From assembly GCA_944548615.1 (NCBI GenBank), contig OX155954.1, positions 8,478,156 to 8,542,155 of the forward strand: a stretch of DNA of 64,000 nucleotides. Direction: 5' to 3'. Shown piece after piece: positions 25,292-64,000 of this stretch (positions are counted from its first letter, which is position 1; the number at the start of each line of letters is the position of its first letter). The DNA comes from Micropterix aruncella (lineage: Eukaryota; Arthropoda; Insecta; Lepidoptera; Micropterigidae). The notes beneath the pieces are model-generated. The model made no database searches. It was given only the letters and a program-made list of their open reading frames with translations, and was not told where the DNA came from. Position numbers and translations under genes: made by a program.

Positions 25292-26460
25292 ATCGCGGAC
25301 TATTTTAAATAAGTTATAATTACTGCGCTGTTTTTTCGAACGACGATCGCACGAGCATATCGATACCTTCCAAGCAAAACGTGACAACCCACACTTTTGA
25401 CTAAACTTCACTTACAGTACAAGAATGTTTATATTGCCAATGTGAATTACTGCCACTGCCCTCTACTTACCAATATATAATACTGTTTGCTACCTTAACG
25501 ACTTCGGTGCTAGATCTAGAACTCTTATTTTACTAAAAAGGGCAATTTAATTTTTTTAGGCGCCTGACGACTAATTTAGCGCTTTTTAGTAAACCCATTC
25601 CACAAAGTTTTTAATACAAATTGCAATACTATTTACGTCGACTGACGTGTTCCATGTCATATTTATTTACTGCGGTAGGGACTTTACATGACTATTATTT
25701 TGACTTAGAAACTAATGTAGACAGTATCATGTAGTACCTATAATTATTTGATCAGTCGTCTTTACTGAATGTTCTTCCACGCCTAAACCGTAGATATAAC
25801 ATGGGCTAGCCCACCTAATAGTAAATCTTGAATTACTTGCACCGTACTTAAGTTTTTAAGTACAAATACTTAATTACAGCGCGAACTTAATTTTTTCCTT
25901 AAGTTCACCAACACGCAGCAACAAACCACAAACAAATAACTTCTACTTAAAAAAAACAAAAGATTCTCAATTATAGTTTTCCTAATCTAAAAGAAGTCTT
26001 AGCTGTGCCTGCCAGGATCTTTTTTTGTTCCAAGGAAGGTTTACCAAGCAGGCTTACTCGCTTATATTTGAACGCCCCTTGTACTTGTGACTAACAACAC
26101 AGTATCTGTGCTAACAATAGGCAGCCCTAATGTTTACAAGTTTAGAATCAGTATTAACCAGGTACCCTATTCCATTAAAATTTCAATTATACCTACTAGG
26201 TATGTTTTGGCTGAATTTGTGGGTTGTCATAAAATTATTGCATCTTTAAAATCGTCTAATTAATCATAAGTCGTAACCAACATTTGTCTGACTTTATATA
26301 TAAATTAAACACCAAATAAAATATGAATACACCGTAAAATACACCAATATTAAATTATAGTCCTAAATTATGTAATTTTATTCAAAATATACAAACGTTT
26401 TGAGGTAAGTGCCAAAAATAGTTCGAAATTTCGATTAAATAAAGAGTTTTCCTTGTATTG
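25292..26460 (+). other. Probable 3' UTR of the Rab gene
   Basis: No coding potential. AATAAA hexamers occur at 26315-26320 and 26438-26443, the latter followed by a T/G-rich stretch. Either could end the transcript. Extent is inferred. Confidence 0.5.
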
Positions 26461-26691
26461 TAAAATTACATTGTTACATTTTTTTGCCTGGACGGTATCG
26501 ATATAATATGTAAAGAGTACTATACTATTTTTTAACACTATTTATTTATTTTTACCACTGTACTATTTTTTCTACTGTACCAGATTATCTCCGTAATATT
26601 GCCAGAAACCATTGCCGTTACAATCAAATTGTTACCATCGGTCCAATAGTATAAACCAAATACTGCTGGCCTGTACAGTACCGTAGCTGTG

Positions 26692-26821
<130 letters not shown>

Positions 26822-28336
26822 GTGTTGCTCCTGTTATCATTTCTCCTCAATGATGTTGCTACTTATGTCACAACGCAACAACAGAAATTCGTATTAGAAC
26901 TAGTAGTAAGATAAAGCGTTCAAGTACTTTTCAAAATAACTATATATGGCAACTCTAATCAGCTCATCAATACGACGAATAAAACTAAAAGGCGAAAGAA
27001 TGTTTTAAGTCGGATGATTCCATTAAAAGTAACGACCCCTTAAGTCATTCAGTTTTAATTTTTGTTACTCTGGAACTCACAGTTCTTTAAAAAAAAATCT
27101 TCGGAAATCGGTTTATCTTTTTGATTCGGAGAACTAATAAAATGTTGTTGACCGTTTTTGTGTCTGTATGGCAGCCCTGCGACTTGATTTATGGACGGTT
27201 CCCAATATCTAATCGGCTCTACCCATTAATGAATGAAATAGATTGGCGAAGAATTTCCGACATCGGATGACACGTTCTTGAGATATCGATGAGACAGACA
27301 GACATACAGGACGGACGGAGATATATATTTCTCTCGTTTTTCTAAACCTAAATCTTCTAAAGCGTGGAAAAATTTGATTTTGAACAAAATCTATTTTTAT
27401 TTTTTTAGGTAAATGCAATGACAGGCTGGCGCTAGCTTAAAAAATATTTTTAGGGGGCTATCGGAATGAAACCAATAATTTAAAAATACGTATCTACTTA
27501 TTATTATTATGTATTATTGCCCGATAATTTTTTAACATTTATTTGTTCTTTAAAATCATGATTATTTTACATTTTACATTTTATTCTAGTCAATTAAACA
27601 AAGCAAAATCTAGGCACCATGCTAAACGATTTATTTTACTAATTTCCAATTAAATTGATTTCCATGTATTGTAGTATTATCATTATATGCTTTCGATTAA
27701 ATTTCGACCATTAATTATCAAATATTATAATCAATAAGAAATAATGCTATTTTATATACTTGGGTAATATTGATAATATATAATATCGTTAACCATAAAC
27801 AAAATAAATTATGTTATCGTTTTTGTGATAATGAAATGTAGCTAATTGTGTCAATATTAAACAAATATAAGTCTCAAAAATATAATGCTTGAAGACTACT
27901 TAAAATATAACTTACAAAAATATATCAATGTTTGTAGTGGCATTGTACTTATAGGGCGTTGTTATGGTTCCAATAATTTAAATATATTTATTCTTAAATA
28001 GTCGGTTGCATATTATTATGTTTATCAGAGACTTACTCGCAATATTTTATTGAACTCTTATTGTATTATGTTGCATGCAATTTAGAATAAGATATTTCAG
28101 CCATATTAAAAACTATCTATAATATGGCCTATATTAAGAATATACATATGAACCAGAATTTCGACTGGGACTGTTATTTTTTAAAGATTTATTGACTTGT
28201 AATACAATCATAATTCCGCAATAAAATGTTTATCCAACGTACCAAAGAAATGTGTACATATATAATCCTGTATCATGTCGTGTTACTACTATTTTAATTA
28301 TATGAATGTGATATATAAATATATGTTTATTCTTGA
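26822..28336. other. Intergenic, no gene recognised
   Basis: AT-rich. A GACAGACAGACATACAGGACG simple stretch near 27290-27315 resembles that at 12220-12240. Confidence 0.5.
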
Positions 28337-28581
28337 CTAGCTGAAGACCGCGTCTTTGCTTCGTGTAGGTATAGTTTCGAATCGATTTGTTCATTTAAGT
28401 AGGGTGGTGTTAATTTGCCTTTTTAGAAGCTACCTTTAGATATATAGTGCAAGACGGCCCCCTCAGATGCACGCTCCATATCTCGTAGATACGCGTCTTG
28501 TTCCTTAACACTCGCGCCCACTTCTGCTGAACGCTGACCTTGCTGGGTCAGCAGTCGCCGCCGTCGCCGCCTGCTAGGCAT
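28337..28581 (-). mobile_element. Helitron 3' end with small ORF remnant
   Basis: Read on the minus strand, a GAAG...CTTC hairpin is followed by CAGCTAG and then T, the standard Helitron 3' end (CTAG at 28337-28340). Upstream, an ORF of about 50 codons from ATG 28581 begins MPSRRRRRRLLTQQGQ, basic like Helitron N-termini. Its 5' end was not located. Confidence 0.5.
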
Positions 28582-29917
28582 TTCGAGGTGCTTGCAAGCG
28601 TTACGAATTTCATTATATCTCTAACTATACTACCTAAAAACTTACCGTAAATGGCTCATTTTATCTCTTTTTACACCGGATAATGGATTAATTTATTTTG
28701 ATAAGGATTCTTATTTTATGTCCTTAAAAAACATTGTTATTGCAGCTTAAATATAAAAGTTGGATATATGCTCTTGCAGACTTTCTATAGATCTCTTTGA
28801 GCCCGATGTTTTTGTAATCTACCATACCTGCCATATTGTTTTCACATTAATCAAACAGTTTCGTCAGCGCACGCCGATAAAGCAACTCACCAGCTCATTT
28901 TTCTCCGACTTGATTTACATATATTGCGATTTCGTATTGAAACCAATATTTATCGCAATAAAATATAGCCTATAGCACTCGTATATAATGGAGATTTCTA
29001 TGAGAGAAAGAATTTTTTAAAAAGATTAGTAGTTTCGGAGATTACCCCCTACATACAAACATTATTCTTTATAATATCAGTAGATTCCAGGATGTGCATA
29101 CCGCCCTCTAGTGACAGAACATTTCTCGTCTTGGTCACCTTCACGCCTTTGCTATTATCACATATCTATTGTAGTTCAAATAGCGTCCTACAGATGGCGC
29201 GAAATATTTTTCAACAAATTATCAAAACACACGAAATGCTTTCTCAAACTTCTTTTAATATTGTTCTTCGACGATACACTTCCTTCTCTTCACTTTTATA
29301 CCCAGGATAAACTAAAAACAAATGAGCCTAAAATTAAATTATCACAAGTTTTCGGAACTGGAAAATAGGAAATTCTATTTTAAACTAAATTTTAAAATAA
29401 CGAAACGAGTAATATTTAGATAGATAACGTAGTTTCAAAACAATCAAATAATAATAGATTTATAACTTTTAAGATTAGGTACGTTATAAAATTTCTTTAG
29501 AATCGCTTCTCACGTAGAGGCACTGTACATTGTTTTCGTCACGCATTTCGACCAGCGATAAGCAACGTTTATTATGTGTTTATATATTTCTAATACACTT
29601 AACACTTTTTTATTGAACATGTAGGTAATACGTACACTCTAAGTGTACACTCTTTTGATAATCTGAGAGTGGAATACATTTAAAATATTTCGATTTTATA
29701 AATCATTTCTAAGCGTTTGAACGATCTACAAAAATACTTTCAAAATTATATTCGTGTTGAATTTTGAAATGCTATACAATTATAATTTCTTTCTAGTGCG
29801 TAGGTACTTTGACATATTCGTATGTACAGAATCACATATACATATGTCAGATCACCAATATCTATCACTTACAGATTATTTACATATGTTTTTTTTTTAT
29901 TTACAAGAAAATGTTAA
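28582..29917. other. Intergenic, no gene recognised
   Basis: AT-rich with short ORFs that match nothing known to me. Confidence 0.5.
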
Positions 29918-30164
29918 GCCCTCGGCCCATGGCGCTACGCGACGCGCGACGCGACACACTTGAGACTTTGGTATCCTACTTTCGCATCGGCACACGAGGC
30001 GACGAGCCACTCACACGAGACGCTACTAACACAAAGTATTCTACTCTTATGTCACTCAACGAAGCGACACGTAGACGACGGGACGTTTTAGCAAGAGGTG
30101 GTTCAGTGGTAAATATGTCGAGTGATGAAGAACAAGTGCTTTTATATTTGTTTTGTCGGTACCG

Positions 30165-30500
30165 ACGACTAGAGACCACGGCATCCTTTGCCCGGCTGTT
30201 CACCCAGGATCGGGTAGCCGATGGTCGTTTCAAGAGCAGTTGCCGTAAGGTTCGCAACCACCCCCGCTCTATAGGAAACAGTACTGCTTCCAGACTCCCC
30301 CGACTGTTAATCAGAGTGCACAGTCGATTGGCTTACGCCGCACGGTGCGCAGACCGTCCAGGAGCGCCAGAAGGTGGATTCCTAGGGGAAACTAGCCCTG
30401 AGGCCAGAGTCCTGCCCGGGTGGGTGTTGACCCGTGAGTGTGACCAACCCTGAATAGAATGGGTCTTCGTGGCCAACTCAGCAAGGGCCCATATAGCTAC
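30165..30500 (+). repeat. Repeat A, 3' part
   Basis: From GACCACGGCATCCTTTGCCC to AAGGGCCCATATAGCT. Truncated at its 5' side and nested in the inverted-repeat element. Confidence 0.8.
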
Positions 30501-30639
30501 CTAATGGTACGACTAAGAAAGAGAAAGGTTTGGCTGTATCCATTCATCGAAAGGAATTTAAACTGTAGACTTTTTATTTCCGCTAGAGAATTGTCGACGG
30601 CCGATGAAAGATTTCGTTCACTCTACAGAATGAGGAAAC

Positions 30640-31320
30640 CAGAATGAGGACCGGAGAAATTTGCATATCCTTTCACTTCTATATAATGTCCTACACAACC
30701 CTACATCTCCCTCCTACCTCAACGAGGCTTTTACCGGGTTAGGAAGTCATGGTCTCCCACTTCGTTCAAGTCAGAATAATATCCTACGTATCCCAAAACA
30801 CAATACCACTTTTTTTTCCTACTCCTTCTCCGTACATGCAGCTCGACTGTGGAATCAGCTTCCTTTAACTATTCGAGGCGCTAGCTCGCTGTTCACCTTT
30901 AAGCAATCATTGAAAAAGCACTTCCTTTCACAATAAATATTAATCATAAATTCTAACCTTTCCGTTATCCCCTCCCTTTCCTTACCTTATTTTGGCAGTT
31001 TATTTATTTACTTATTTATTTATTTATTTATTTGTTAATATATCAAAATATGTATGTACCTATATACATATACATACATATAATATGTCCAACTCAAAAA
31101 TTTATTTATATATTTACTTTTTACTTCAGATACACACACAATGTATATTATATGCTATAATTTCAAATTTAATTTTAAGCTATAATTTTGTTGCCAACTC
31201 TTCTTTTCACACCAGCATGTTGGTTGACTGGAAGATATTGCTGTAGTGTAGCAATAAGTCCGCCATTGTACCTTATTTTTATTGTGCAATAAAGAGATTT
31301 TCATTCATTCATTCATTCAG
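30640..31320 (+). pseudogene. LINE RT C-terminal tail with (ATTC)n tail
   Basis: Reads SLLYNVLHNPTSPSYLNEAF and FSVHAARLWNQLPLTIRGAS to a stop at 30936, the same C-terminal type as the element at 10640-11561. The 3' end has CAATAAAGAG and ATTCATTCATTCATTCA (31300-31320). Heavily 5'-truncated. Confidence 0.85.
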
Positions 31321-32374
31321 TAAACAAAGCAATGGAGAGCTGGTTCGTGTTGTTGACCAAGCGATACAACGGAATAATACAAATATGCCCTGTCCGTAAT
31401 ATGCTACCTGGAGTATTCAGTAATTCCGTGGTTATACAAAAAATGCAAATAATACAAGGTTAAACGAAAACATTCCAAATTATCGCTCGGCGACTAACAA
31501 TGTCGATCGCACCAGAAAAGTATCCAACAGCGTACGTATCGCGTCGCGCCGTGGACTGATCGGTATGGGCGGGACCGTTTTTACGAGTCGAATTAAAATC
31601 GCGTCGCGTCTTGTGCCGACAAGCGGTAGGATACTTTTTTTATGCCACGTATCCAACGCGTCGCGTAGCACGTCGCGTAGCGTAGTGAGCCGAGGGCCTA
31701 AAGAGTCCTATTTAATATTTATGCGATATGTATTTTAAAATGTGACAGTATTTAATTTTAAAGTTTTTGTTGTCGTGCAAATAATCATAGCTTGTATGAA
31801 TTGAATCTAATGATAACTCAAGCGCATATTTTAGATTACAATATTTTACAAAATACTACACAAAACAATCTTAAATATAAAACAGTCTTCATAAACTTAT
31901 CGAAGTCGAGCGTTGTACATAAATTTAAAACTGAATTGTATAAATAAGAAATCACAATGATATATCTATCGGTATGCGCGGCCGCAGGGTTAAAATATTT
32001 TCCTTGTCAATATTCGAAGTGGGTGTAGAGTAGATATCTATTAACTCGCTAGTGATGGTCCCCAGGGCCCACAATCTTTTTACCTGGTTCCTTATAGAGA
32101 ACGGGTTCTTAAACTTGGGTCCATGGACCTATTTCGGGGTTTAGTGGTATGCGTGTCATGGTTGGGTAGATATTTTACCTATTGGCTCCCAGCCATAAGC
32201 TGCAAAGAAATGAAAAATCAGCAGATATGGCACAAAAGCGCCAAGTATTCGTCACATGGCTGAAGTTCGTTTAGTGGTATTCGTGTCAATTATCAGGGGT
32301 TGACCTGAGGCCAGATATTTTCCCTTCCTCCCAGTACAAATACAAGGAACAAGTCACTTTATATTCACTCATCG

Positions 32375-32640
32375 CAGGCTGCCACTTCAGCATTCCCTCG
32401 CGCAAGGATGTATAGAAGCGTATTTTTTAAAACAAGCTGCCACAAAACTTGAAGGATATTAATAATAATGGTAAGTTTAGAAAACGAATGAGATATATTT
32501 GTTGTCTAAATGTTTGTATAATTTGAGTTAGTTTTAACTTTGAAATTTGTGTCATATTATTATTTATTCCATGTCTGTATTTTCTACACCCTAAACGGGT
32601 TTTTAAAAAATAAATAGGATTTGATTTAATTTGATTTGAG
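32375..32640 (+). pseudogene. LINE 3' terminal fragment
   Basis: With frameshifts it reads FSIPSRKDV, then KLPQNLKDINNNGKFRKRM, then an untranslated stretch ending in a GATTTGATTTAATTTGATTT tail, like the C-terminus of the LINE at 49506-50905. Confidence 0.6.
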
Positions 32641-32873
32641 TAAGCGGCAAAAAAACTAAAATCCCTATACATATTTACCTATTAAATAAAATCCCTATAC
32701 ATATTTACCTATTAAAATCCCTATCGGCCCAAAGCTCCAGGTAAGTAGCATTCGTCACCCAGCTGAAGTTCGTTCAGTGGTATGCGTGCCAGGGGTTAGC
32801 CAGATATTTTACCTTCCTGCCAGTGCGCGGCAAAAAAATAACAAATCCCCAGATCTGTCACAAAAGCTTCAGG

Positions 32874-33144
32874 CACAGTATACCGAGACAACAGTAAACT
32901 CTCTCTCGAGCGACAGAGCATTACCGTAATAGGGTCCGAGAGAAGTGGGCAGAGGGGTAGGTCTCGACGAACGCCTTTGGTTAGCGTTACGCGCACGTAA
33001 ATGTTGGCGAAATTTTGAACGTTTGCATATCCGCGTGGGCCTAGTAGCGGACATCTAGCGGCCATATGCGAGCCCTTATGACTCGTGACGTATTCGCTTC
33101 GATTCAATTTTGTTCTAAGAGAAGCTACTGTCTGGTATACTGTG
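32874..33144 (+). mobile_element. MITE with CACAGTATACC ends, copy 2
   Basis: Ends CACAGTATACC and GGTATACTGTG are perfect inverted 11-mers. Flanks CTTCAGG and CTCCAGG make a 7-bp imperfect duplication. Inserted into a scattered-repeat module. No transposase. Confidence 0.82.
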
Positions 33145-33713
33145 CTCCAGGTAATTAGCATTCGTCACCCGGCTTAAGTTCGTTCAGTAGTATGCGTGCC
33201 AGGGGTTGGACAGATATTTCACCATCCTGCCACTGCGCGGCAAAAAAAGAAACAAAAATCACCAGATCTAATACAAAAGCGCCAAGTAAGTAGCACTCAT
33301 CACTCGGTTGAAGTTCGTGACATGTAGAAGCGGACATAGGAGCGCTCTATAAGAGCCCGACGGGGATGTCGCTGAAGTGTTTGAAACGGGAAAATGAACT
33401 CGTCCCTCGCTGGAGCAGCTCTCGTTTCGGCTGTCGGTAATATAATAGCCCAGTTTTTCGATCGGTCGCACTGCGGTTGCATGTTACCATAATAATTACC
33501 ATGCGCAATCAAAAGAAGAAGAAGAAACATCGCGATCGCCTAAATAAACCTATTCTAATACTGCATGTTGTTAATTCAAGGTGGAAATTCATTAAAAAAT
33601 GGTATTATTAAATTCACAGAATTACACATTTCCATGATAACATCAAGTTTAAGAACCCCTGTTCTATAGGCACCCTGTCCGCGCGCCTTTCCAAGAATAT
33701 TCAACTATTTTAT

Positions 33714-61380
<27,667 letters not shown>

Positions 61381-63669
61381 CTGAAAATAATAATCGATTT
61401 TAAATCAGGATTATTTAAAACATCAAAAAAAAATAGAACAACTTTATTGTGTTAAAAATAACATTACACATTTAATATTTCACTGATTTATAAGAAAACA
61501 ATTTATGCGAAAATGGCGGACTTATCACTCTAGCGATATTTTGCAGTAGACCATTTGATAACCCCATTTTAGATTGCCTTTAAAACGTTTTTATATGCGT
61601 AAAAATGTTTTTTATATGCGTTTTTTCTTGGAGCCAACCCGGAGTACATCAAACTCTACTTGATGCTTTAAATAGGTTTTAAATAGACGCTTTAAATGAC
61701 GCTACATGACGCTACATAAGGCTTTAAATAGGTTTTCCGATGTATAATTATCTTAAATTGCACATTTATATTTTTTACTACGGATAGTGGACTTCGGTTT
61801 ATTCTTGTTGGCATTAAAAGCTCAAATCGATAGAACTTTTCGCCTCGGATAATTATGTAAAATATAAAAGGTATTGAAACTACCTTTATTTATATTGTTT
61901 AATATTTCGTTTTTATTTGGTCAGCGAAGTATTTATTTATTTTTTATTCCGTCGGTCCACGGTATATTAAAGTATCTTTAGGTAGACTCGCATATCAATA
62001 GCTTTAATCTTAATTAAGTTAATTTTCCAGCGTCCTTGATTTCTTCTGTTGGAGAGATTTCGATTTCTCAATATTTATTGAATATTCAGACATTTCTTTC
62101 AACTCCGAATCTCGCTTTAAATTCCTCGAAAGTAATCATCCATGTACCCAATTATTGTATCCATATACATATATTAGCTAAATCGTCAAATCCTGATTAC
62201 TATTTGTGGATTTCTCAATGATTGATCATATTTTAGATATGTCCTTCTTTAATCCATGAGGAAGAAGCTTTCGATGAGACTTGCTTAAGGATGTTGCAAA
62301 GAGTAAAACCTCATCGATTTTTACCATAGACTAGAAAGTCATTTTTGTTTAACGCAAGTCTTTCAAAGGCAAATTCTTCTCAATCTCGAAAAACACAAAT
62401 TGTTCATCTTGTTTCCGCAAACTTAGAGCAATGATATGAATCGTGAGGGTGGTAGAGTTACCAAGGCTAGAGTAGATATTGGATACGTTGACCCATCTCA
62501 TCATCTTATCAAAGGAGGATTATGTAGTCAGTCTGTTGACCCGACGTAATCGTCGAAAGAACCATTACACTGGTCGACATCTCTTGCTAAGCATTTTGCG
62601 CCAGCTTCATCAGATTTAAACCCCACATCCATTAATTCGCAAAATGCAATGTTCGGGTTCAGTCCAAGCCGCTAGATCTTCTGACGGTTGACCTTTCAGC
62701 CCATCAATGGCATGCATTCAACCAAACTGGTGTTACCTTTACCGGTCCGACATTTCGGGGCCGGGGAGTCAACTATCAAAAATATCACTTCGATTGTATA
62801 TTTTTTCTGTATTACATAAATTAAGAGCCTCCATCGCCTTCTAGGAGTGTGAACTTTTAGTATGTTAACCTCCTAACAAGTCCAACCAAAGTCCTAAAGT
62901 CAAAAATTGTGTTTTTTTCCATTTCTGAACTTTTCATTGATTAAACTAATTAATGATACTACATTTTTTTTATTTATGTTTATTAGGCAATCCAAAACAG
63001 GATAAAAACTTTTTGAAATGAATTAATCGAAAAACGATTGCTCCGTACTGAATTCGCCGTTGGCCGTGACACAAGTAAACATAAGATTCAACGCCTTTGT
63101 CCGAGTTTGCCAAGTGCTTGTCAATGCCAATGATCAGGCAAAGCGGAGCAGTGCGGAGCTTCGACCAACCCTCTTACTGCCTCATGGCCTGGACTGTGAC
63201 AGGTAGCTCCGCCCATTCCGTGACCGCGCGTTGCCAGTCAAGATTTTTAAATAGCGCTGTCAAAGGCTTCATACGTTTTAATCGCTTAATAAGTCGGCAA
63301 AGATAACAACGAACGCAGCGGTGTGGCTCAGGGAGCATTTTTTCGCATATAATATATTTGTCTGCCTCTATCTATCTATCCATTTATCTATCTATCTATC
63401 TATCTTTACCTCTATAAGGTATGTAGGGGCATGAAAGAGAACGTGGAGCTTATTTTCCTTTTTAGATAGACGTCAGCTGTATAATTTGGGTCATTGCATT
63501 AACACGTTGATTTTCAAGGTATTTTTCAGGATTCTGGTCTCAAAATACAATAATATCATATTAAAAAAAACTGATTGATAATCTAATTAATAATCTAATC
63601 TCTAATTGAGTAAATCCAATGTAGTAAATACAAATTTTGCCATAAATTTCTATGTCAAAATATCTTCTT
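61381..63669. other. Upstream Elk intron or flank; no gene recognised
   Basis: 61437-61520 is a diverged relative of the 480-bp repeat in Rab intron 1. A tract of TATC units lies at about 63365-63408. Elk's N-terminal exons were looked for and not found. Confidence 0.5.
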
Positions 63670-63747
63670 GCTACGAGTTAACTCGTAGCCAAAGAGCTAA
63701 GTACGAGTTAACTCGTAGCTTAAGAGCTAAGTACGAGTTAACTCGAA
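63670..63747. repeat. Three palindromes spaced exactly 30 bp apart
   Basis: GCTACGAGTTAACTCGTAGC (63670-63689) is a perfect 20-bp palindrome. The core TACGAGTTAACTCGTA recurs at 63702 and, with one change, at 63732, separated by AAGAGCTAAG spacers. Confidence 0.92.
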
Positions 63748-64000
63748 GGTAGTAGACAAAGTGCTAAATAATTGCATATGCTTAAAACGCTGAAAATGTA
63801 GACTGGAAATATTATTAATACGAACGCAATTAAAAAACGGATTACATTTATCTTTTTACACTGAGAAAAATATAACATGTTTCAACAAGGATTACGTATA
63901 TAACTCGGACTGTGGTCCATGAGTATGAATTAACATGACGGGTAACGACGTTGGAATTACGGTAGTAACCTTGCCGTAATGTTAAAACATAATGTTATTT

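Larger units (their letters stand above)
29918..31698. mobile_element. PIF/Harbinger-like element with ~100-bp imperfect inverted ends, carrying nested repeats
   Basis: The left end GCCCTCGGCCCATGGCGCTA is mirrored on the right as GCCCTCGGCTCACTACGCTA when reversed, both running into ACGCGACG-rich arms and a GTATCCTAC block. TAA flanks both sides (29915-29917, 31699-31701), fitting the 3-bp TWA target of PIF/Harbinger. No transposase is visible. A repeat A piece and a LINE tail are nested inside. Confidence 0.65.
32100..33320. repeat. Scattered modules of one repeat, interrupted by LINE and MITE
   Basis: Variants of GCTGAAGTTCGTTYAGTGGT and AGATATTTTACCTTCCTGCC recur near 32140, 32265, 32768, 33175 and 33297. 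A short pair (AAATCCCTATACATATTTAC) is tandem at about 32659-32715. Confidence 0.65.

Noticed and set aside
29809..30453. 214-codon ORF on the plus strand
   Set aside because: It runs across the CG-rich inverted arm and a repeat A fragment. No protein-like pattern, no conserved frame in other repeat A copies.
62030..62760. ORF-like stretch with hints of an old retroelement
   Set aside because: Many stops in every frame and no motif I can name.

Overview
The window reads as a piece of an insect nuclear genome, most likely a moth or butterfly. It is AT-rich, intron-rich and crowded with decayed transposons. The Helitron ends, with a 5' terminus like TCCTACTAATATTATAAACG and a 3' hairpin followed by CTAG, are of the type familiar from Lepidoptera. 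There are no operons, CRISPR arrays or bacterial features.

Two real host genes are visible, lying tail to tail. (1) A Rab26/Rab37-type small GTPase on the + strand, coding 13774-25291. It has a 75-residue N-terminal exon, a P-loop exon cut by a 200-base assembly gap (18303-18502), a middle exon (19091-19201) and a strikingly GC-rich last exon (25035-25291). The switch I/II region is lost in the gap. (2) An ELK-subfamily (KCNH4/8/3-like) voltage-gated potassium channel on the - strand, running from 61380 down to the stop codon at 33714. Thirteen coding exons join in phase into 841 codons plus stop, covering S1-S6, the GFG pore, the C-linker/cyclic-nucleotide-binding homology domain, a coiled coil and the C-terminus. 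The N-terminal eag/PAS exons must lie beyond position 64000. Both products belong in excitable or secretory cells (membrane potential; vesicle traffic), but nothing shows that they are co-regulated.

Layout. 1-13.7 kb: intergenic, with a dispersed ~620-bp repeat family ('repeat A') split by a 1.4-kb insertion, a palindrome-ended element, two LINE 3' fragments and a MITE. 13.7-26.4 kb: the Rab gene, its introns holding tandem duplications, a foldback element, repeat A, a LINE tail and a MITE. 26.4-33.7 kb: intergenic, with a (TA)n tract, a Helitron end, a nested PIF/Harbinger-like element, a LINE tail and MITEs. 33.7-61.4 kb: the Elk gene, whose introns are stuffed with LINE fragments on both strands, RNase H-type LINE remains, a 3.6-kb composite Helitron and a 960-bp Helitron with a tandem array of its own 5' ends. 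61.4-64 kb: upstream Elk intron or flank, ending in three regularly spaced perfect or near-perfect palindromes.

The most interesting object is the composite Helitron at 41599-45174. It carries a decayed multi-finger C2H2 zinc-finger gene fragment between two ~33-bp direct repeats, a Helitron N-terminal ORF fused to the helicase C-terminus by a large internal deletion, and a second helicase C-terminus. It looks like gene capture plus head-to-tail Helitron insertion frozen inside a potassium-channel intron. Several repeat families have visible target-site duplications that let their ends be set precisely.
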